DNA of 64,000 nucleotides from the NCBI RefSeq assembly GCF_003340475.1, contig NZ_QBKA01000002.1, forward strand, positions 505,501-569,500. The letters are read 5' to 3'. Every line of letters starts with the position of its first letter. The stretch's first letter is position 1. Shown piece after piece: positions 45,413 through 55,426 of this stretch. This DNA comes from Alteripontixanthobacter maritimus (lineage in GTDB: Bacteria; Pseudomonadota; Alphaproteobacteria; Sphingomonadales; Sphingomonadaceae). Both the position numbers and the translations under genes were made by a program. The notes below the pieces were generated by a model that was not told where the DNA came from, ran no database searches, and saw nothing but the letters and a program-made list of their open reading frames with translations.

Positions 45413-46231
45413 CTACGAGCCGTCGCCATCGTTCTCGAAGTCGCGTCCGATATACAGATCGCCTTTGCCGTACAGATAGGTCGGGTCGAATTGCGAATGC
45501 CGTTCCAGCGCCCGGCGGTCTTCGCACAACACGCGCCCCCGCCTGAATTCCACCAGACCCTGTTTCTTAAGGTCGCGCAGCGCGCGGTTCATGTGGATTG
45601 CCGTGGTGCCGCAGCTATCGGCCAGATCGACCTGCGTCATCGGACTTTGGAAACCATCGGGCAGGCCCATTTCCACCAGATCGAGCCGATACCATAATTC
45701 ACACATCAGATGTGCGACCCGGCGTTCGGCCTTCAGCTGTTGCAGCTTCAGGATCCATTCGCGGTGGATGGCGGCATCCAGCAGGGTGGAGAACCAGAAC
45801 ATCCGCGCCAGATGCGGTTCGGTTTCCATCACTTCGCGAAGGCGAGTATGTTTGACGTAGGCCACTTTCGCAGGGCCGTTCGTGACAAGGTTATGGTCCA
45901 GCCGCTTCAGCGCGAAGGCGTGCAGGTCAATGAAATCGCCCGGCACCTGCGCACCGACGATGTAGCGTTTGTCGTTTTGGTAGATGGTCCGCATTGCGAA
46001 CCCATCGACCAGCATGGTGGAAAAATCGCAGGACGTGCCGCGACGCAGGATTTCATGGTCAGTGTCGTATTCGGCCACTTCGTAGAACAGCGATTCCAGC
46101 ACCGCTTTCTCATGTTCCGACATGGCATGGCGGAACCTGCCGGACAGAAATCGTCCGGATAACGGATATTGGCTGATTTCGACTTCGGACAATTGACACC
46201 CCCTTGAAACCTTGGATATCCGCATCGTCAT
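45413..46231 (-). CDS. Crp/Fnr family transcriptional regulator
   Basis: 272 residues with start ATG 46231 (46225 also possible; a TTG at 46291 opens a longer frame). The cNMP-binding beta-roll fold occupies about 20-145 (VPGDFIDLHAF pattern), and the winged helix-turn-helix (TQVDLADSCGTTAIHMNRALRDLKKQG) is at about 200-226. The cyclic-nucleotide Arg/Ser pair and an FNR cysteine cluster are not evident, so the ligand is unknown. It is divergent from the DUF2339 gene and may regulate it. Confidence 0.85.
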   Translation of the reverse strand: MTMRISKVSRGCQLSEVEISQYPLSGRFLSGRFRHAMSEHEKAVLESLFYEVAEYDTDHEILRRGTSCDFSTMLVDGFAMRTIYQNDKRYIVGAQVPGDFIDLHAFALKRLDHNLVTNGPAKVAYVKHTRLREVMETEPHLARMFWFSTLLDAAIHREWILKLQQLKAERRVAHLMCELWYRLDLVEMGLPDGFQSPMTQVDLADSCGTTAIHMNRALRDLKKQGLVEFRRGRVLCEDRRALERHSQFDPTYLYGKGDLYIGRDFENDGDGS

Positions 46232-46376
46232 CCGCGAAAACCTTGTATTTGCCGGACTTTGGGCCGGGCCTCCCGACCCGTCAAGCCGCAAGCATACTTG
46301 CTATTGCCAATAGTAGGGGCAATCGTCGCACGAGGCCAATGGCTAAGGTCGGTATGGCGGATGGGGGATAGCTGAT

Positions 46377-49300
46377 ATGTTCGAATGGCTGGCTATTTTT
46401 GCCCTTTGTGCGGTTACTGCGAAATTGTGGACCCGAAGCGAAACGGCCTTGAGCGAAGCGCGGGAGCTGGCCGAAAGAGTGAGCGCGCTGGAGTGGCGGG
46501 CGAAGCGCTCCACCAAAGCCAAAAGCGAGCCGAAACAGGTTCGCGTCCCGTCGCTAACCGTGCGGACGACGGCGGATCCGCAGCAGGATACAGCCACGGA
46601 AGAGCCAGCCGAAGATAGCGAGCGGGCGCTGATACCGACCGCGATGTTGGCGAGCGACACGGGGCGGGCAGAATATGTTGCCGAAGGAGCAAATGCTGAT
46701 CTGCTGACACCCACCACTGAGGCTGAGGCTGATGGCGGATCGGCATCCTCCGATCGCTGGATCGACCGGCCAAACTTCAAGCTGCCGACATTCGATTTCG
46801 AAGAGGTTTTTGGGCGCTATTTGCCGATCTGGGCAGGCGGCATCACCCTTGCGGTCGCCGGATTTTTCCTCGTGCGTTATTCCATTGATGCGGGGCTGTT
46901 ATCGCCCGGTGTTCGAGTGGCTTTGGGCTTCACTTTCGGTATCGCACTGATCGCAGCGGCGGAGGGGGCGTATCGGTTCGAGCAGCGCCTTGCTGACGAC
47001 CGGGTCCGACAAGCGTTGGCAGGGGCTGGTATCGCAACACTGTTTGCCAGTTTTTACATGGCCGGGACGTTATACGGGCTAATCGGATCGACGGTGGCTT
47101 TTGTCGGCATGGCAACGGTGACGGCGGCCGCGATCGGGCTGTCGTTTCGCTTTGGCCTGCCATGCGCGGTGCTTGGACTGGTTGGCGGGTTCGCCGCGCC
47201 GATGATGGTGGGCGGCGAGGAGGCCAACGTGCCGCTGCTGTCGCTATACCTCGCTCTGGTAACGGCTGGGCTGGTCCTTACCGGACGCAGTCAGCAGCGC
47301 GCATGGCTCGGTATCGCGGCGATCGGTGGCGGGCTGGGCTGGGGTTTGCTCCTGCTGATTGGTGGGCTGATCGACACTGGCGACCGCGTGGCTTTCGGTA
47401 TTTATATGGTGGTGCTGGGTGCAGCTTTGCCAACCTTCGCAGCCATGCGCGGCGAAAGCGAGCGAACCACGCCTGTGATGCTGCGCATCGGTGCTGCCGC
47501 CATCGCAGCCTTGCAACTGGCGACCATGGTAGCGAGCGCCGGGTTCGAGCCGCTTTCGTGGGGCCTGTATCTGCTGCTGAGCGCCGGAGTGACTGCGTTG
47601 GGCTGGCTGGATGCGCGTTTCCGCGAAGCAAGCGGGATCGCGGGGTTGATTGCGCTCGGCCTGCTGGCCTTGTGGCCCGATCCCTCCATCGGTTTGTTTG
47701 CGCCGGTCGTTCTGGCAGCCGCTGCGATATTTGCCGGAGTGCCGCTGGCATTGATGTGGCAGGATCGTGCGCGCTGGACCGACATCGTACAGGTTGCGCT
47801 GTTCTCGCCCGCGCTGGCCGCGATCATCTACGACCAGTTCGGCGAGTATATTCTTGTTGGGGAGCCGTTGGTTGCCCTACCGATGCTGGCTCTCGCAATA
47901 CCGCCTGCGCTGGCGGCGTGGTTGCTTTGGCCGGCTACCGACAAGGATCTGACCAAGCGCGCTTTGTTGCCGGCCTGCGGGGCGTTTCTGACGGCTTATC
48001 TGGCATGGCTCGCCGGACTGCCGGTATGGATGGCGCCCATCGGAGCGTTTGCTCTCACGGCTTTGGCAGCATGGATCGCGGGGAAGCACGTCTCGGTTCT
48101 GCTTTCGGGATTATTGCGTGTGGGCGGTCTGACGGCCATCGGCAGCTGGGCACTCACAGTCGGCGTGATTTCTATCAGCTTCGATCCGGCACAAATAACC
48201 CGCGATACGCGTGACATTCTTGGAGCTTTGCAAATCTTGGGCGTCGCTGGCGCTGCGGCCATCGTTGCATGGCGAGGGCAGAGCATCCGTTGGACCAAAT
48301 TCTTCGAAATAATTGCCGCACTCGGCCTGTTTGGAGCGGGCGCGTGGGTGCTGCCGGACAAAGCGCTGGGCTGGTATACGGCGGCGTTTGCCATCATGAT
48401 CGCATGGAAATTGCCCGTGCGCAGTGCGGCAGCCGTTACCTTCGGTGCGATCGCGGGTGTTCTGGCCCTGTTTACCTTTGCCGAATGGGCGGAGCCCGCG
48501 TTCGCTTCGCTTGGCGGCGTACCGTTCCTGATGGTTGAGGAGCGTTTCACCGAGGTGGGGCTGTACCTCGCCCCGCCTTTTGCGGCTGCAGCAGGCTTGC
48601 TGGCGTTTCTTGCGCCCGATAGCGATGTGCGCCGACGGATCGTGATTGCAGCGCTCTCGATAGTCGGTCTGGCCGCAGCGCATTGGCTGTTCAAGCATGT
48701 GTTCTGGATCGATGAGGACATGCGTTTCGATCGGCTCGGCCTGATCGAGCGAACGGTCTGGCAGGCGGGCCTGTCGGGCGCGGCATTCACCGCGTGGCAT
48801 TTGCGCGGGACGCACCGCTGGTTGCCAGCCGTCGGTATTGTGTTGTCGGTAACGGCGCTGGCGCATTTCGCGGTGTACACTCTCGGCATTCACAACCCGC
48901 TATGGGACCGGCAGGCGGTGGGCGCGCTGCCAGTGCTGAACTGGTTGGTGCCCGCTTATGCCGCCGGCGTCGCCGCGATCTTGCTGGTTGCGCGAACTTT
49001 GGGCGAACGGCGCGTTCCGTATTGGGCGCGGGATGCGGCGCTGATGTTGGTCATTTCGGCCTTTGCACTGTCCCAGTTGCGGCAAGGGTTTGCAGGCTCC
49101 TGGCTCACTTCGGTGCCAATTACAGAAACCGAGGACCTGCTGCGCTCGCTCCTTGGAATCGTGTTGGCAGTAGGTTTTCTGCTGTGGGGCAGCCATACCG
49201 GGCAGCGCAGCTGGCGCGTGGGGTCGTTGGTGCTGATGTTGCTTGCCGTGTTGAAGGTTTTCCTGTTCGACACCGCCGGGCTAGAAGGGCTGGCACGGAT

Positions 49301-49445
49301 CGCGTCGTTCATGGCGCTTGGATTCAGCCTGATCGGGATCGGGTGGTTCTATTCGCGGCAACTTCGCAGCAACGGCGAGGTTGATGGCGGCGATGCGGAA
49401 GTGATGGAATCGGGCGGGTTGGAACAAGTCACGACGACGTCGTAA
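46377..49445 (+). CDS. DUF2339 giant membrane protein
   Basis: 1022 residues. A short N-terminal helix (1-20) and a coiled coil (about 22-45) are followed by a hydrophilic linker (about 50-135), then over 20 hydrophobic segments running to the C-terminus. The PNFKLPTFDFEEVFG...LPIWAGGITLAVAGFFLVRYSID passage is the signature of DUF2339, a multispan family of unknown function widespread in Gram-negatives. The gene stands alone between the Crp regulator and the type IV secretion cluster. Confidence 0.85.
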   Translation: MFEWLAIFALCAVTAKLWTRSETALSEARELAERVSALEWRAKRSTKAKSEPKQVRVPSLTVRTTADPQQDTATEEPAEDSERALIPTAMLASDTGRAEYVAEGANADLLTPTTEAEADGGSASSDRWIDRPNFKLPTFDFEEVFGRYLPIWAGGITLAVAGFFLVRYSIDAGLLSPGVRVALGFTFGIALIAAAEGAYRFEQRLADDRVRQALAGAGIATLFASFYMAGTLYGLIGSTVAFVGMATVTAAAIGLSFRFGLPCAVLGLVGGFAAPMMVGGEEANVPLLSLYLALVTAGLVLTGRSQQRAWLGIAAIGGGLGWGLLLLIGGLIDTGDRVAFGIYMVVLGAALPTFAAMRGESERTTPVMLRIGAAAIAALQLATMVASAGFEPLSWGLYLLLSAGVTALGWLDARFREASGIAGLIALGLLALWPDPSIGLFAPVVLAAAAIFAGVPLALMWQDRARWTDIVQVALFSPALAAIIYDQFGEYILVGEPLVALPMLALAIPPALAAWLLWPATDKDLTKRALLPACGAFLTAYLAWLAGLPVWMAPIGAFALTALAAWIAGKHVSVLLSGLLRVGGLTAIGSWALTVGVISISFDPAQITRDTRDILGALQILGVAGAAAIVAWRGQSIRWTKFFEIIAALGLFGAGAWVLPDKALGWYTAAFAIMIAWKLPVRSAAAVTFGAIAGVLALFTFAEWAEPAFASLGGVPFLMVEERFTEVGLYLAPPFAAAAGLLAFLAPDSDVRRRIVIAALSIVGLAAAHWLFKHVFWIDEDMRFDRLGLIERTVWQAGLSGAAFTAWHLRGTHRWLPAVGIVLSVTALAHFAVYTLGIHNPLWDRQAVGALPVLNWLVPAYAAGVAAILLVARTLGERRVPYWARDAALMLVISAFALSQLRQGFAGSWLTSVPITETEDLLRSLLGIVLAVGFLLWGSHTGQRSWRVGSLVLMLLAVLKVFLFDTAGLEGLARIASFMALGFSLIGIGWFYSRQLRSNGEVDGGDAEVMESGGLEQVTTTS

Positions 49446-49582
49446 AACGGTCACATTAGAGGCCTAGTCAGGAGCTGGGTTTGCCGGGCTGGCGAATCGA
49501 ATGCAACGATCTGATATCGCCGGTTCATTTTGGAATTGTATGGTTCGGGGTTATAACGCGTCGGAACTTGGATGGAGGGATC

Positions 49583-50221
49583 ATGTCGAGGGTTGTGTCC
49601 GGCGGGCTGATTGTGGCCGTTTCGCTGGCAATATGTACCGTTCCAGCCAAGGCGGACGTGCTTGAAATCGGTGACGACGGTGCCCGCTGGGTTACCGGCG
49701 AACGGTTGGGCCTGCCTGTTGACGGCGCTGTCGCTCTTGCAGAAACGGCGAATGTGACACAGCTATCCGCGGATTACACCGTACCCGGGGCGGCGAATAC
49801 GCACCCGGCGGAACATTCGCGCGGTGTACCGCTGGCCTATGTCAAAACCGTGCAGGACCTTTCGCGCCGGTTCGATCTCAGTCCGGCTCTGATCGAGGCG
49901 CTGGTATGGCAGGAAAGCCGCTGGCGGCATGATGCGGTATCGCCCGTGGGTGCGCGCGGGCTGGCGCAATTGATGCCCGCTACCGCCCGCGAACTGGGTG
50001 TGAACCCGGATGATCCCTTCGCCAATCTTGAAGGCGGGGCGCGGTATCTGCGCCAGCAGCTCGATACGTTCGACGGTAATCTGGAACTGGCGCTGGCCGC
50101 CTATAATGCCGGACCGAACCGCGTGCTGCGTGCCGGCGGCGTCCCGCGCATCCGCGAAACACAACATTACGTGACGGCGATACTGGGCCGCCTGTCCAAC
50201 CATTCCCGGAGTACGAACTGA
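49583..50221 (+). CDS. virB1: VirB1-type lytic transglycosylase
   Basis: Periplasmic muramidase that locally opens peptidoglycan for type IV secretion assembly. 212 residues from ATG 49583 (GGAGGGA upstream; 49481 is an unlikely longer start). A signal peptide ends near residue 22 (PAKA|D), then the SLT domain carries the catalytic Glu in WQESRW (about 110-115), [13 protein letters not shown] and AYNAGPNRV. It is first in the T4SS operon, 1 base before virB2. Confidence 0.9.
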   Translation: MSRVVSGGLIVAVSLAICTVPAKADVLEIGDDGARWVTGERLGLPVDGAVALAETANVTQLSADYTVPGAANTHPAEHSRGVPLAYVKTVQDLSRRFDLSPALIEALVWQESRWRHDAVSPVGARGLAQLMPATARELGVNPDDPFANLEGGARYLRQQLDTFDGNLELALAAYNAGPNRVLRAGGVPRIRETQHYVTAILGRLSNHSRSTN

Positions 50222-50222
50222 T

Positions 50223-50525
50223 ATGCGCTTGCCCGCTTTTCTCGCCGCAATGACCGTGATGCTGGCGATGCCATCTGCCGCGCTGGCGCAGGCCGCCGCC
50301 GATCCGCAGGGGTCTGGCCCGATCGTATCGGCGCTGTCGTGGCTGCAAAGCACCCTGTTGGGCAGCGTGGCGACCGCAGTGGCGGTGATGGCCGTCGCCG
50401 CAGTCGGCTTCATGATGCTGACCGGGCGACTGAACTGGCGCTTCGGCGCGACCGTGATCATCGGATGCTTCATCCTGTTCGGCGCCGTCAGCATCGTCGG
50501 CGGCATCCAGGCCGCCGCCGGATAG
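50223..50525 (+). CDS. virB2: Type IV secretion pilin VirB2 (TrbC family)
   Basis: Major pilus subunit. 100 residues: a signal peptide to about residue 22 (ALAQA), then the mature pilin with two hydrophobic helices (about 40-63 and 72-97) joined by the short polar loop T-G-R-L-N-W-R-F. The size and two-helix pattern match VirB2/TrbC. It follows virB1 by one base and precedes virB3. Confidence 0.88.
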   Translation: MRLPAFLAAMTVMLAMPSAALAQAAADPQGSGPIVSALSWLQSTLLGSVATAVAVMAVAAVGFMMLTGRLNWRFGATVIIGCFILFGAVSIVGGIQAAAG

Positions 50526-50529
50526 GCTG

Positions 50530-50814
50530 ATGGAAACGCTCGCCCGCCATCCCGTCCACCGCGCGCTCACCCGCCCGCAGATGTTTGCCGGGGTGACGTA
50601 TAACTACTTCATCATCAACGCTGCGGTGACTACCGAACTGTTCCTTATAACGGGCAGTTTCCTGGCGCTGCTTGGCGCGGTAATCATGCACGTGATCGGC
50701 TATTTCGCTTGCCTGCGAGAGCCACGCTTCTTCGACCTGTGGCTGACCAAAGTGTCGAAATGCCCGCGGGTGAAGAACTGGAAGCATTGGGGGTGCAACA
50801 GCTATGCCGCTTAG
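50530..50814 (+). CDS. virB3: Type IV secretion protein VirB3
   Basis: 94-residue inner-membrane component. The N-terminal HPVHRALTRPQMFAGV is the VirB3 family signature, followed by a hydrophobic region (about 28-59) with one or two membrane helices, and a hydrophilic C-terminus. VirB3 usually works in complex with VirB4, whose gene is next. Confidence 0.88.
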   Translation: METLARHPVHRALTRPQMFAGVTYNYFIINAAVTTELFLITGSFLALLGAVIMHVIGYFACLREPRFFDLWLTKVSKCPRVKNWKHWGCNSYAA

Positions 50815-50838
50815 CGTTTCGAACGCAAAGGGTGCGCC

Positions 50839-53328
50839 ATGAACAAATGGCGCGGCGCAGCTGCATGGAGCGGCAAGGAAGCGCGGGTTGGCGAACGCCT
50901 TCCTTATGCGCGGCTGCTGGACGGGCAGACGGTGCTGCTGCGCGACGGTTCGGTCATGACCAGCCTGCAGGTGCCTGGCCTGTTGTTCGAAACGGAGGAT
51001 TCCGAAGCGCTCAACGCCCATGCCGCCACGCGCGAGGTGATGCTGCGCTCCACGTTGGATGCGCGCTTCGTCCTCTACCATCACGTTATCCGCCGCCGCG
51101 TTTCGGTGGAACTGGACACGAAGTTCGCAGATCCGCTGGCAGCGCATATCGATGCGCGGTGGAAGGAACGGCTGGCGTCGGGCTCATTGTTCGTGAACGA
51201 CCAGTTCGTAACGATCATCCGCCGCCCGGCACGCGGCAAGGCGGGCATGGCCGAACGCGCGGCGAAATTGTGGAAGCGGGCCAAGAATACCGGGGGACGC
51301 AAGACCTCCAGCACGGAAATGGAACCCGATCCGAAAGACGTGCGGGCGTTGAAAGCGGCTGCCACTGGCTTGGTTGCTTCCCTGCAATCCTATGGCGCTA
51401 TCCTGCTGGGCGATTATGCGGGAGGTCACGACAAGACCAATTCCGAGATGCTGGAACTGCTCAGCGCGCTTTACAATGGTGAGATGCGGCCTGTGCGCCG
51501 CCCATCGGACGACACCGACATCGGTGAGATGTTGCCCTATCGCCGCGCAAGTTTTGGGCTCGATGCGATGGAACTGCGCGGTTCGGGCGAGCCGGATTTT
51601 GCCGCCATTCTGGGACTGAAGGACTACCCCGACGCGACATCGCCCGGCCTGCTCGACCAGATGTTGCGCCTGCCATATGAAATGGTCGTCACCGAAAGCT
51701 ACGCGCCCGCAGAACGCCAGACCGCGCGCGAACGGATGGATCTTGCCATCAGGCGTCTGCGCTCCGCCGACGAGGAAGCCGCCGCCGAACGGGCTGATAT
51801 GATGGCCGCCCGCGATGCGCTGGGTAACGGCGCGGTGGCATTCGGGGACCACCATCTGACCGTATTGGTGCGCGAACAGACGCTGCCCGCACTGGACGAT
51901 GCCTGCGCCGCCGTGGCCGCATCGCTGGCCGATACCGGCGCGATCGCCGTGCGTGAGGATACCAATCTGGAGCCGGCCTTCTGGGGCCAGTTTCCCGGCA
52001 ACGAACATTACATCGTGCGCCGCGCCATGATCTCGTCCGCCAATATGGCCAGCTTCGGCAGTTTCCACGGATTTGCGCTGGGGCAGGCGGAAAACAACCA
52101 CTGGGGGGAAGCGGTCACGCTGTTGCAAACCACCAGCGGCACACCGTTCTTTTTCAATTTCCACCATGGCGATCTGGGCAATTTCAGCGTCATCGGCCCG
52201 TCCGGTTCGGGCAAGACAGTCGTGATGAATTTCCTCGCCGCGCAGGCGCAGAAATACACCCCGCGCACCATCCTGTTCGACAAGGATCGGGGGGCGGAAC
52301 TGTTCGTGCGCGGGATCGGTGGGACGTATGACCGGATCGTTGCGGGCGAGCCATCCGGCTTCAACCCTTTAAGCCTGCCGGACAGCGCTGCAAATCGCGC
52401 TTTCCTGCGGGACTGGCTGGCGGTCCTGCTCGACGCGGGCGGTCCGGAAGAGTTTGCCACGATCGGGCAGGCGGTCGATGCGGCTTACGCCAATGACGCC
52501 TCGCTTCGTCAATTGCGCCATTTCCGTGAGCTTCTGGCAGGCGCCAGCCGCCCACAACCCGGTGATCTGGCGGATCGGCTATCGGCCTGGATCAGACCTG
52601 CCGGTGGCAGCGAAGGGCGGGGCGGCGAACATGGCTGGCTGTTCGATAACGATGTGGACCGGCTGGACCTGAGCGTATCCACGCTGGGCTTCGACATGAC
52701 TGCATTGCTTGAAAACCCGCGCCTCCGCACGCCTGTCATGATGTATCTGTTCCATCGGATCGAGGAACGGCTGGACGGGCAACCGACGATGATTCTGATC
52801 GACGAAGGGTGGAAGGCGCTGGACGACGAGGTGTTCGCGACCCGCATTCGCGACTGGTTGAAAACCCTGCGGAAGCGCAACGCGTTGGTGGGCTTCGCCA
52901 CGCAAAGCGCGCGCGATGCTCTGGACAGCCGGATCGCCACCGCTTTGGTCGAACAAACCGCGACAATGGTCTTCATGCCCAACGCCCGCGCCCGGCCGGA
53001 AGATTACTGCGACGGCTTCGGCCTGACGCAGCACGAACTATCCCTGATTCGGACTTTGCCCGCGCATTCGCGCTGCTTCCTGGTGCGGCAACCCGATGCG
53101 AGCGTGGTGGTCCGGCTCGACCTGTCCGGCGCGCCCGAAGTACTGACCATGCTGTCGGGCCGCGAAAGCACCGTGCGCCAGCTTGACAGGTTACGCGATG
53201 CGGTGGGGGACAACCCTGCCGACTGGTTCGGTCCGCTGACCGGTCATGCGTGGCCTGGTCCGGCGCAGGATGACCTGGTCGCGCCCGCCCTCGCGTACGA
53301 GACCGCCTTCGATAAGGCAGCCGAGTAA
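50839..53328 (+). CDS. virB4: Type IV secretion ATPase VirB4
   Basis: 829-residue ATPase that energises pilus assembly. Walker A is GPSGSGKT (453-460) and Walker B is MILIDE (D655-E656), followed by R-D-W-L-K-T-L-R-K-R as in the VirB4/TraC family. The N-terminal half (about 1-430) is the large VirB4 domain. The stop overlaps the virB6 ATG by one base. Confidence 0.94.
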   Translation: MNKWRGAAAWSGKEARVGERLPYARLLDGQTVLLRDGSVMTSLQVPGLLFETEDSEALNAHAATREVMLRSTLDARFVLYHHVIRRRVSVELDTKFADPLAAHIDARWKERLASGSLFVNDQFVTIIRRPARGKAGMAERAAKLWKRAKNTGGRKTSSTEMEPDPKDVRALKAAATGLVASLQSYGAILLGDYAGGHDKTNSEMLELLSALYNGEMRPVRRPSDDTDIGEMLPYRRASFGLDAMELRGSGEPDFAAILGLKDYPDATSPGLLDQMLRLPYEMVVTESYAPAERQTARERMDLAIRRLRSADEEAAAERADMMAARDALGNGAVAFGDHHLTVLVREQTLPALDDACAAVAASLADTGAIAVREDTNLEPAFWGQFPGNEHYIVRRAMISSANMASFGSFHGFALGQAENNHWGEAVTLLQTTSGTPFFFNFHHGDLGNFSVIGPSGSGKTVVMNFLAAQAQKYTPRTILFDKDRGAELFVRGIGGTYDRIVAGEPSGFNPLSLPDSAANRAFLRDWLAVLLDAGGPEEFATIGQAVDAAYANDASLRQLRHFRELLAGASRPQPGDLADRLSAWIRPAGGSEGRGGEHGWLFDNDVDRLDLSVSTLGFDMTALLENPRLRTPVMMYLFHRIEERLDGQPTMILIDEGWKALDDEVFATRIRDWLKTLRKRNALVGFATQSARDALDSRIATALVEQTATMVFMPNARARPEDYCDGFGLTQHELSLIRTLPAHSRCFLVRQPDASVVVRLDLSGAPEVLTMLSGRESTVRQLDRLRDAVGDNPADWFGPLTGHAWPGPAQDDLVAPALAYETAFDKAAE

Positions 53329-54581
53329 TGGTTACGCCCGCCCCGACATCTGGCACCGGCGCATGTAGTCAGGCCATGGACAGCGTAGCCAGTGGGGTTG
53401 GCGCGTCGCTGCGGGCGGTGGACTGCATGGCAGGGGAAACCGCAGCCGCCGCTTTCTCGCGCCTTTTCGCCCCCGGCGGATCGCTGGCCCCGGTGCTGAC
53501 GATCCTGCTGACCCTGTATGTCGCGTTCTTCGCCATATCGCTGCTTACCGGGCGCAGTCGGCTGGGTATTTCTGCGCTGACGCCGCGTATGTTGACGCTG
53601 GGGCTGGTGCTGACATTCGTGACCAGTTGGGTGGCTTACCAATCCTTCGTCTGGAACCTGCTGATCGGTGCGCCGGACTATCTGGCGTCGCTGCTGACCG
53701 GCTCGGAAGGGTCCGCCACCACGGTGTTTGCGGACAAGATCGACGTGGTGTTCGTGGCCATTCAGCAGGCAAGCGAAAGCACATCCGGCAGTGCAGCCGG
53801 ACCCAATGGCGCCGAAAGTACCGACGTGTCCGCATTCTCGCCCGCGGGGATGATGTGGCTGGGCGCGATGATGTTGCTGCTCGGCACGGTAGGCGTGCTG
53901 GTAACCGCGCGCATCGCATTGGCCGTACTGGTGGCGCTTGGGCCTGTATTCATCGTGCTGGCGTTGTTCGGCGGCACGCGCGGGCTGTTCACCGGCTGGC
54001 TCAAGGGTGCGGTGATGATGGCTTTGGTGCCGTTGTTCGCGGTGCTGGGCGGCGGGGCCATGCTGGAACTGGCAGTACCGATCATCGGCGCGCTGACGCA
54101 GAATGCAGGCCAGCTCAATCCGCAGGCGGCTATGGCGTTCTTTCTGGTCGGGGCGGTTCACATCGCGTTGATGGTCATGGTGATAAAGGTCGCCGCGACG
54201 ATGGTTGCAGGTTGGACCGTATTCGGGCTGGTGCCGGACAAGGTGGCAGAACGGCAAACGGAACTGCTGTCGCAGCCCGTTCCTGTCCAGCAGGCAAACA
54301 CTATTGCAGCCCCGGTTCAGGCTGCCGGAGCAAATGCCGCAGCGCGCCGGATTGATATCGCGGCCATTCCGACCGGCGCGGCTGCGAACGATACGTCGCC
54401 GGCCAGCACCTCTGCCGGTGGGAGCGCTACGGGAGGTGGGTCGGGCGGCGTAAAACGGGAAGTCACGATGATGGCAGCCGCTGGCGGACCCGCGCCTGCG
54501 CCAACATCGGATTTGCGTACGCGCGGTATCGGCAATCGCTTCCGCGCCGCACCGCCGCGTTCAACGGAGAAGATGAGATGA
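53328..54581 (+). CDS. virB6: Type IV secretion channel component VirB6 (TrbL-like)
   Basis: 417 residues with about six membrane helices (roughly 45-70, 85-110, 175-205, 210-235 and later ones) and a central periplasmic loop, the VirB6 pattern. The C-terminal third is Ala/Thr/Gly-rich and soluble. The usual next gene in a vir operon, virB8, is missing; virB9 begins 4 bases before this stop. Confidence 0.82.
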   Translation: MVTPAPTSGTGACSQAMDSVASGVGASLRAVDCMAGETAAAAFSRLFAPGGSLAPVLTILLTLYVAFFAISLLTGRSRLGISALTPRMLTLGLVLTFVTSWVAYQSFVWNLLIGAPDYLASLLTGSEGSATTVFADKIDVVFVAIQQASESTSGSAAGPNGAESTDVSAFSPAGMMWLGAMMLLLGTVGVLVTARIALAVLVALGPVFIVLALFGGTRGLFTGWLKGAVMMALVPLFAVLGGGAMLELAVPIIGALTQNAGQLNPQAAMAFFLVGAVHIALMVMVIKVAATMVAGWTVFGLVPDKVAERQTELLSQPVPVQQANTIAAPVQAAGANAAARRIDIAAIPTGAAANDTSPASTSAGGSATGGGSGGVKREVTMMAAAGGPAPAPTSDLRTRGIGNRFRAAPPRSTEKMR

Positions 54582-55426
54582 GCCGCCGTTCCGTACCCTT
54601 TCGCTCTGCAACATTCGCGGCCTTGCTCTGCGCGGCGATGCTGTCCGCGCCCGCCGCCGCCGATCCACGGCTGGTGGAACGGATGTACGATCCGTCCGAA
54701 GTGGTCCAAATCTTGGGCAAGCCCAAAGTGCAGGCGACAATCCAGTTCGGCGAGGGGGAAAGCATTGAAAATGTCGCCATTGGAGATTCGCAGGCATGGC
54801 AGGTGACACCCAACAAACGCGCCAACCTGCTGTTCGTAAAGCCTTTATCCGCTAATGGTTCCACTAACATGACCGTAGTGACCAACAAGCGGACGTATCT
54901 TTTCGATCTCGTATCCAGCCCGCGCAATCGGCCCATCTACGTAATGAAATTCCTCTACCCGCCGGAGCCGGAAGAGGCCGAACCGCAATTGGCGGAAGGC
55001 AATCTTCCCGGCGCGACTGAAGCGGAACTGACGGCCGCGCGCGATCCCTATGCCGTAGTCGATCCAGCCAATCTCAACTTCGCATGGAAGCGCGAGGGTG
55101 ATGCGGCACTGCTTCCGGTACAGGCTTTCGACGATGGCGATGCGACCTTCCTGACATGGGCCGGTGGGGCCGCGGTTCCGGCCATTCTCGTCACCGATCA
55201 GAAGGGTACCGAAGGCCCGGTGAACTTCACTGTGCGCGGAGATACGATCGTTCTCAACAGCGTGCCGCCCTTTATCATCCTGCGGTCTGGGCAGGACATG
55301 GCGAAACTGACGAACACCGGCCCCGTACGGCCTGCACAATCGCCTCGAACAGCTGCGTCGCCTGCACGTACACAATCCGCCGATGGCAGAACCAGCCAGA
55401 TTGCAACGCCTGAAGGGAGCAGCTGA
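54578..55426 (+). CDS. virB9: Type IV secretion outer-core protein VirB9
   Basis: 282 residues with a signal peptide (cleavage near residue 28, AAA|DP). The VirB9/TrbG pattern is visible in WQVTPNKRANLLFVKPL and in the C-terminal beta domain (LPVQAFDDGDATFLTW, then VNFTVRGDTIVL), which should form the outer-membrane core ring with VirB10. No VirB7 lipoprotein gene is seen in front. It overlaps both neighbours by a few bases. Confidence 0.9.
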   Translation: MSRRSVPFRSATFAALLCAAMLSAPAAADPRLVERMYDPSEVVQILGKPKVQATIQFGEGESIENVAIGDSQAWQVTPNKRANLLFVKPLSANGSTNMTVVTNKRTYLFDLVSSPRNRPIYVMKFLYPPEPEEAEPQLAEGNLPGATEAELTAARDPYAVVDPANLNFAWKREGDAALLPVQAFDDGDATFLTWAGGAAVPAILVTDQKGTEGPVNFTVRGDTIVLNSVPPFIILRSGQDMAKLTNTGPVRPAQSPRTAASPARTQSADGRTSQIATPEGSS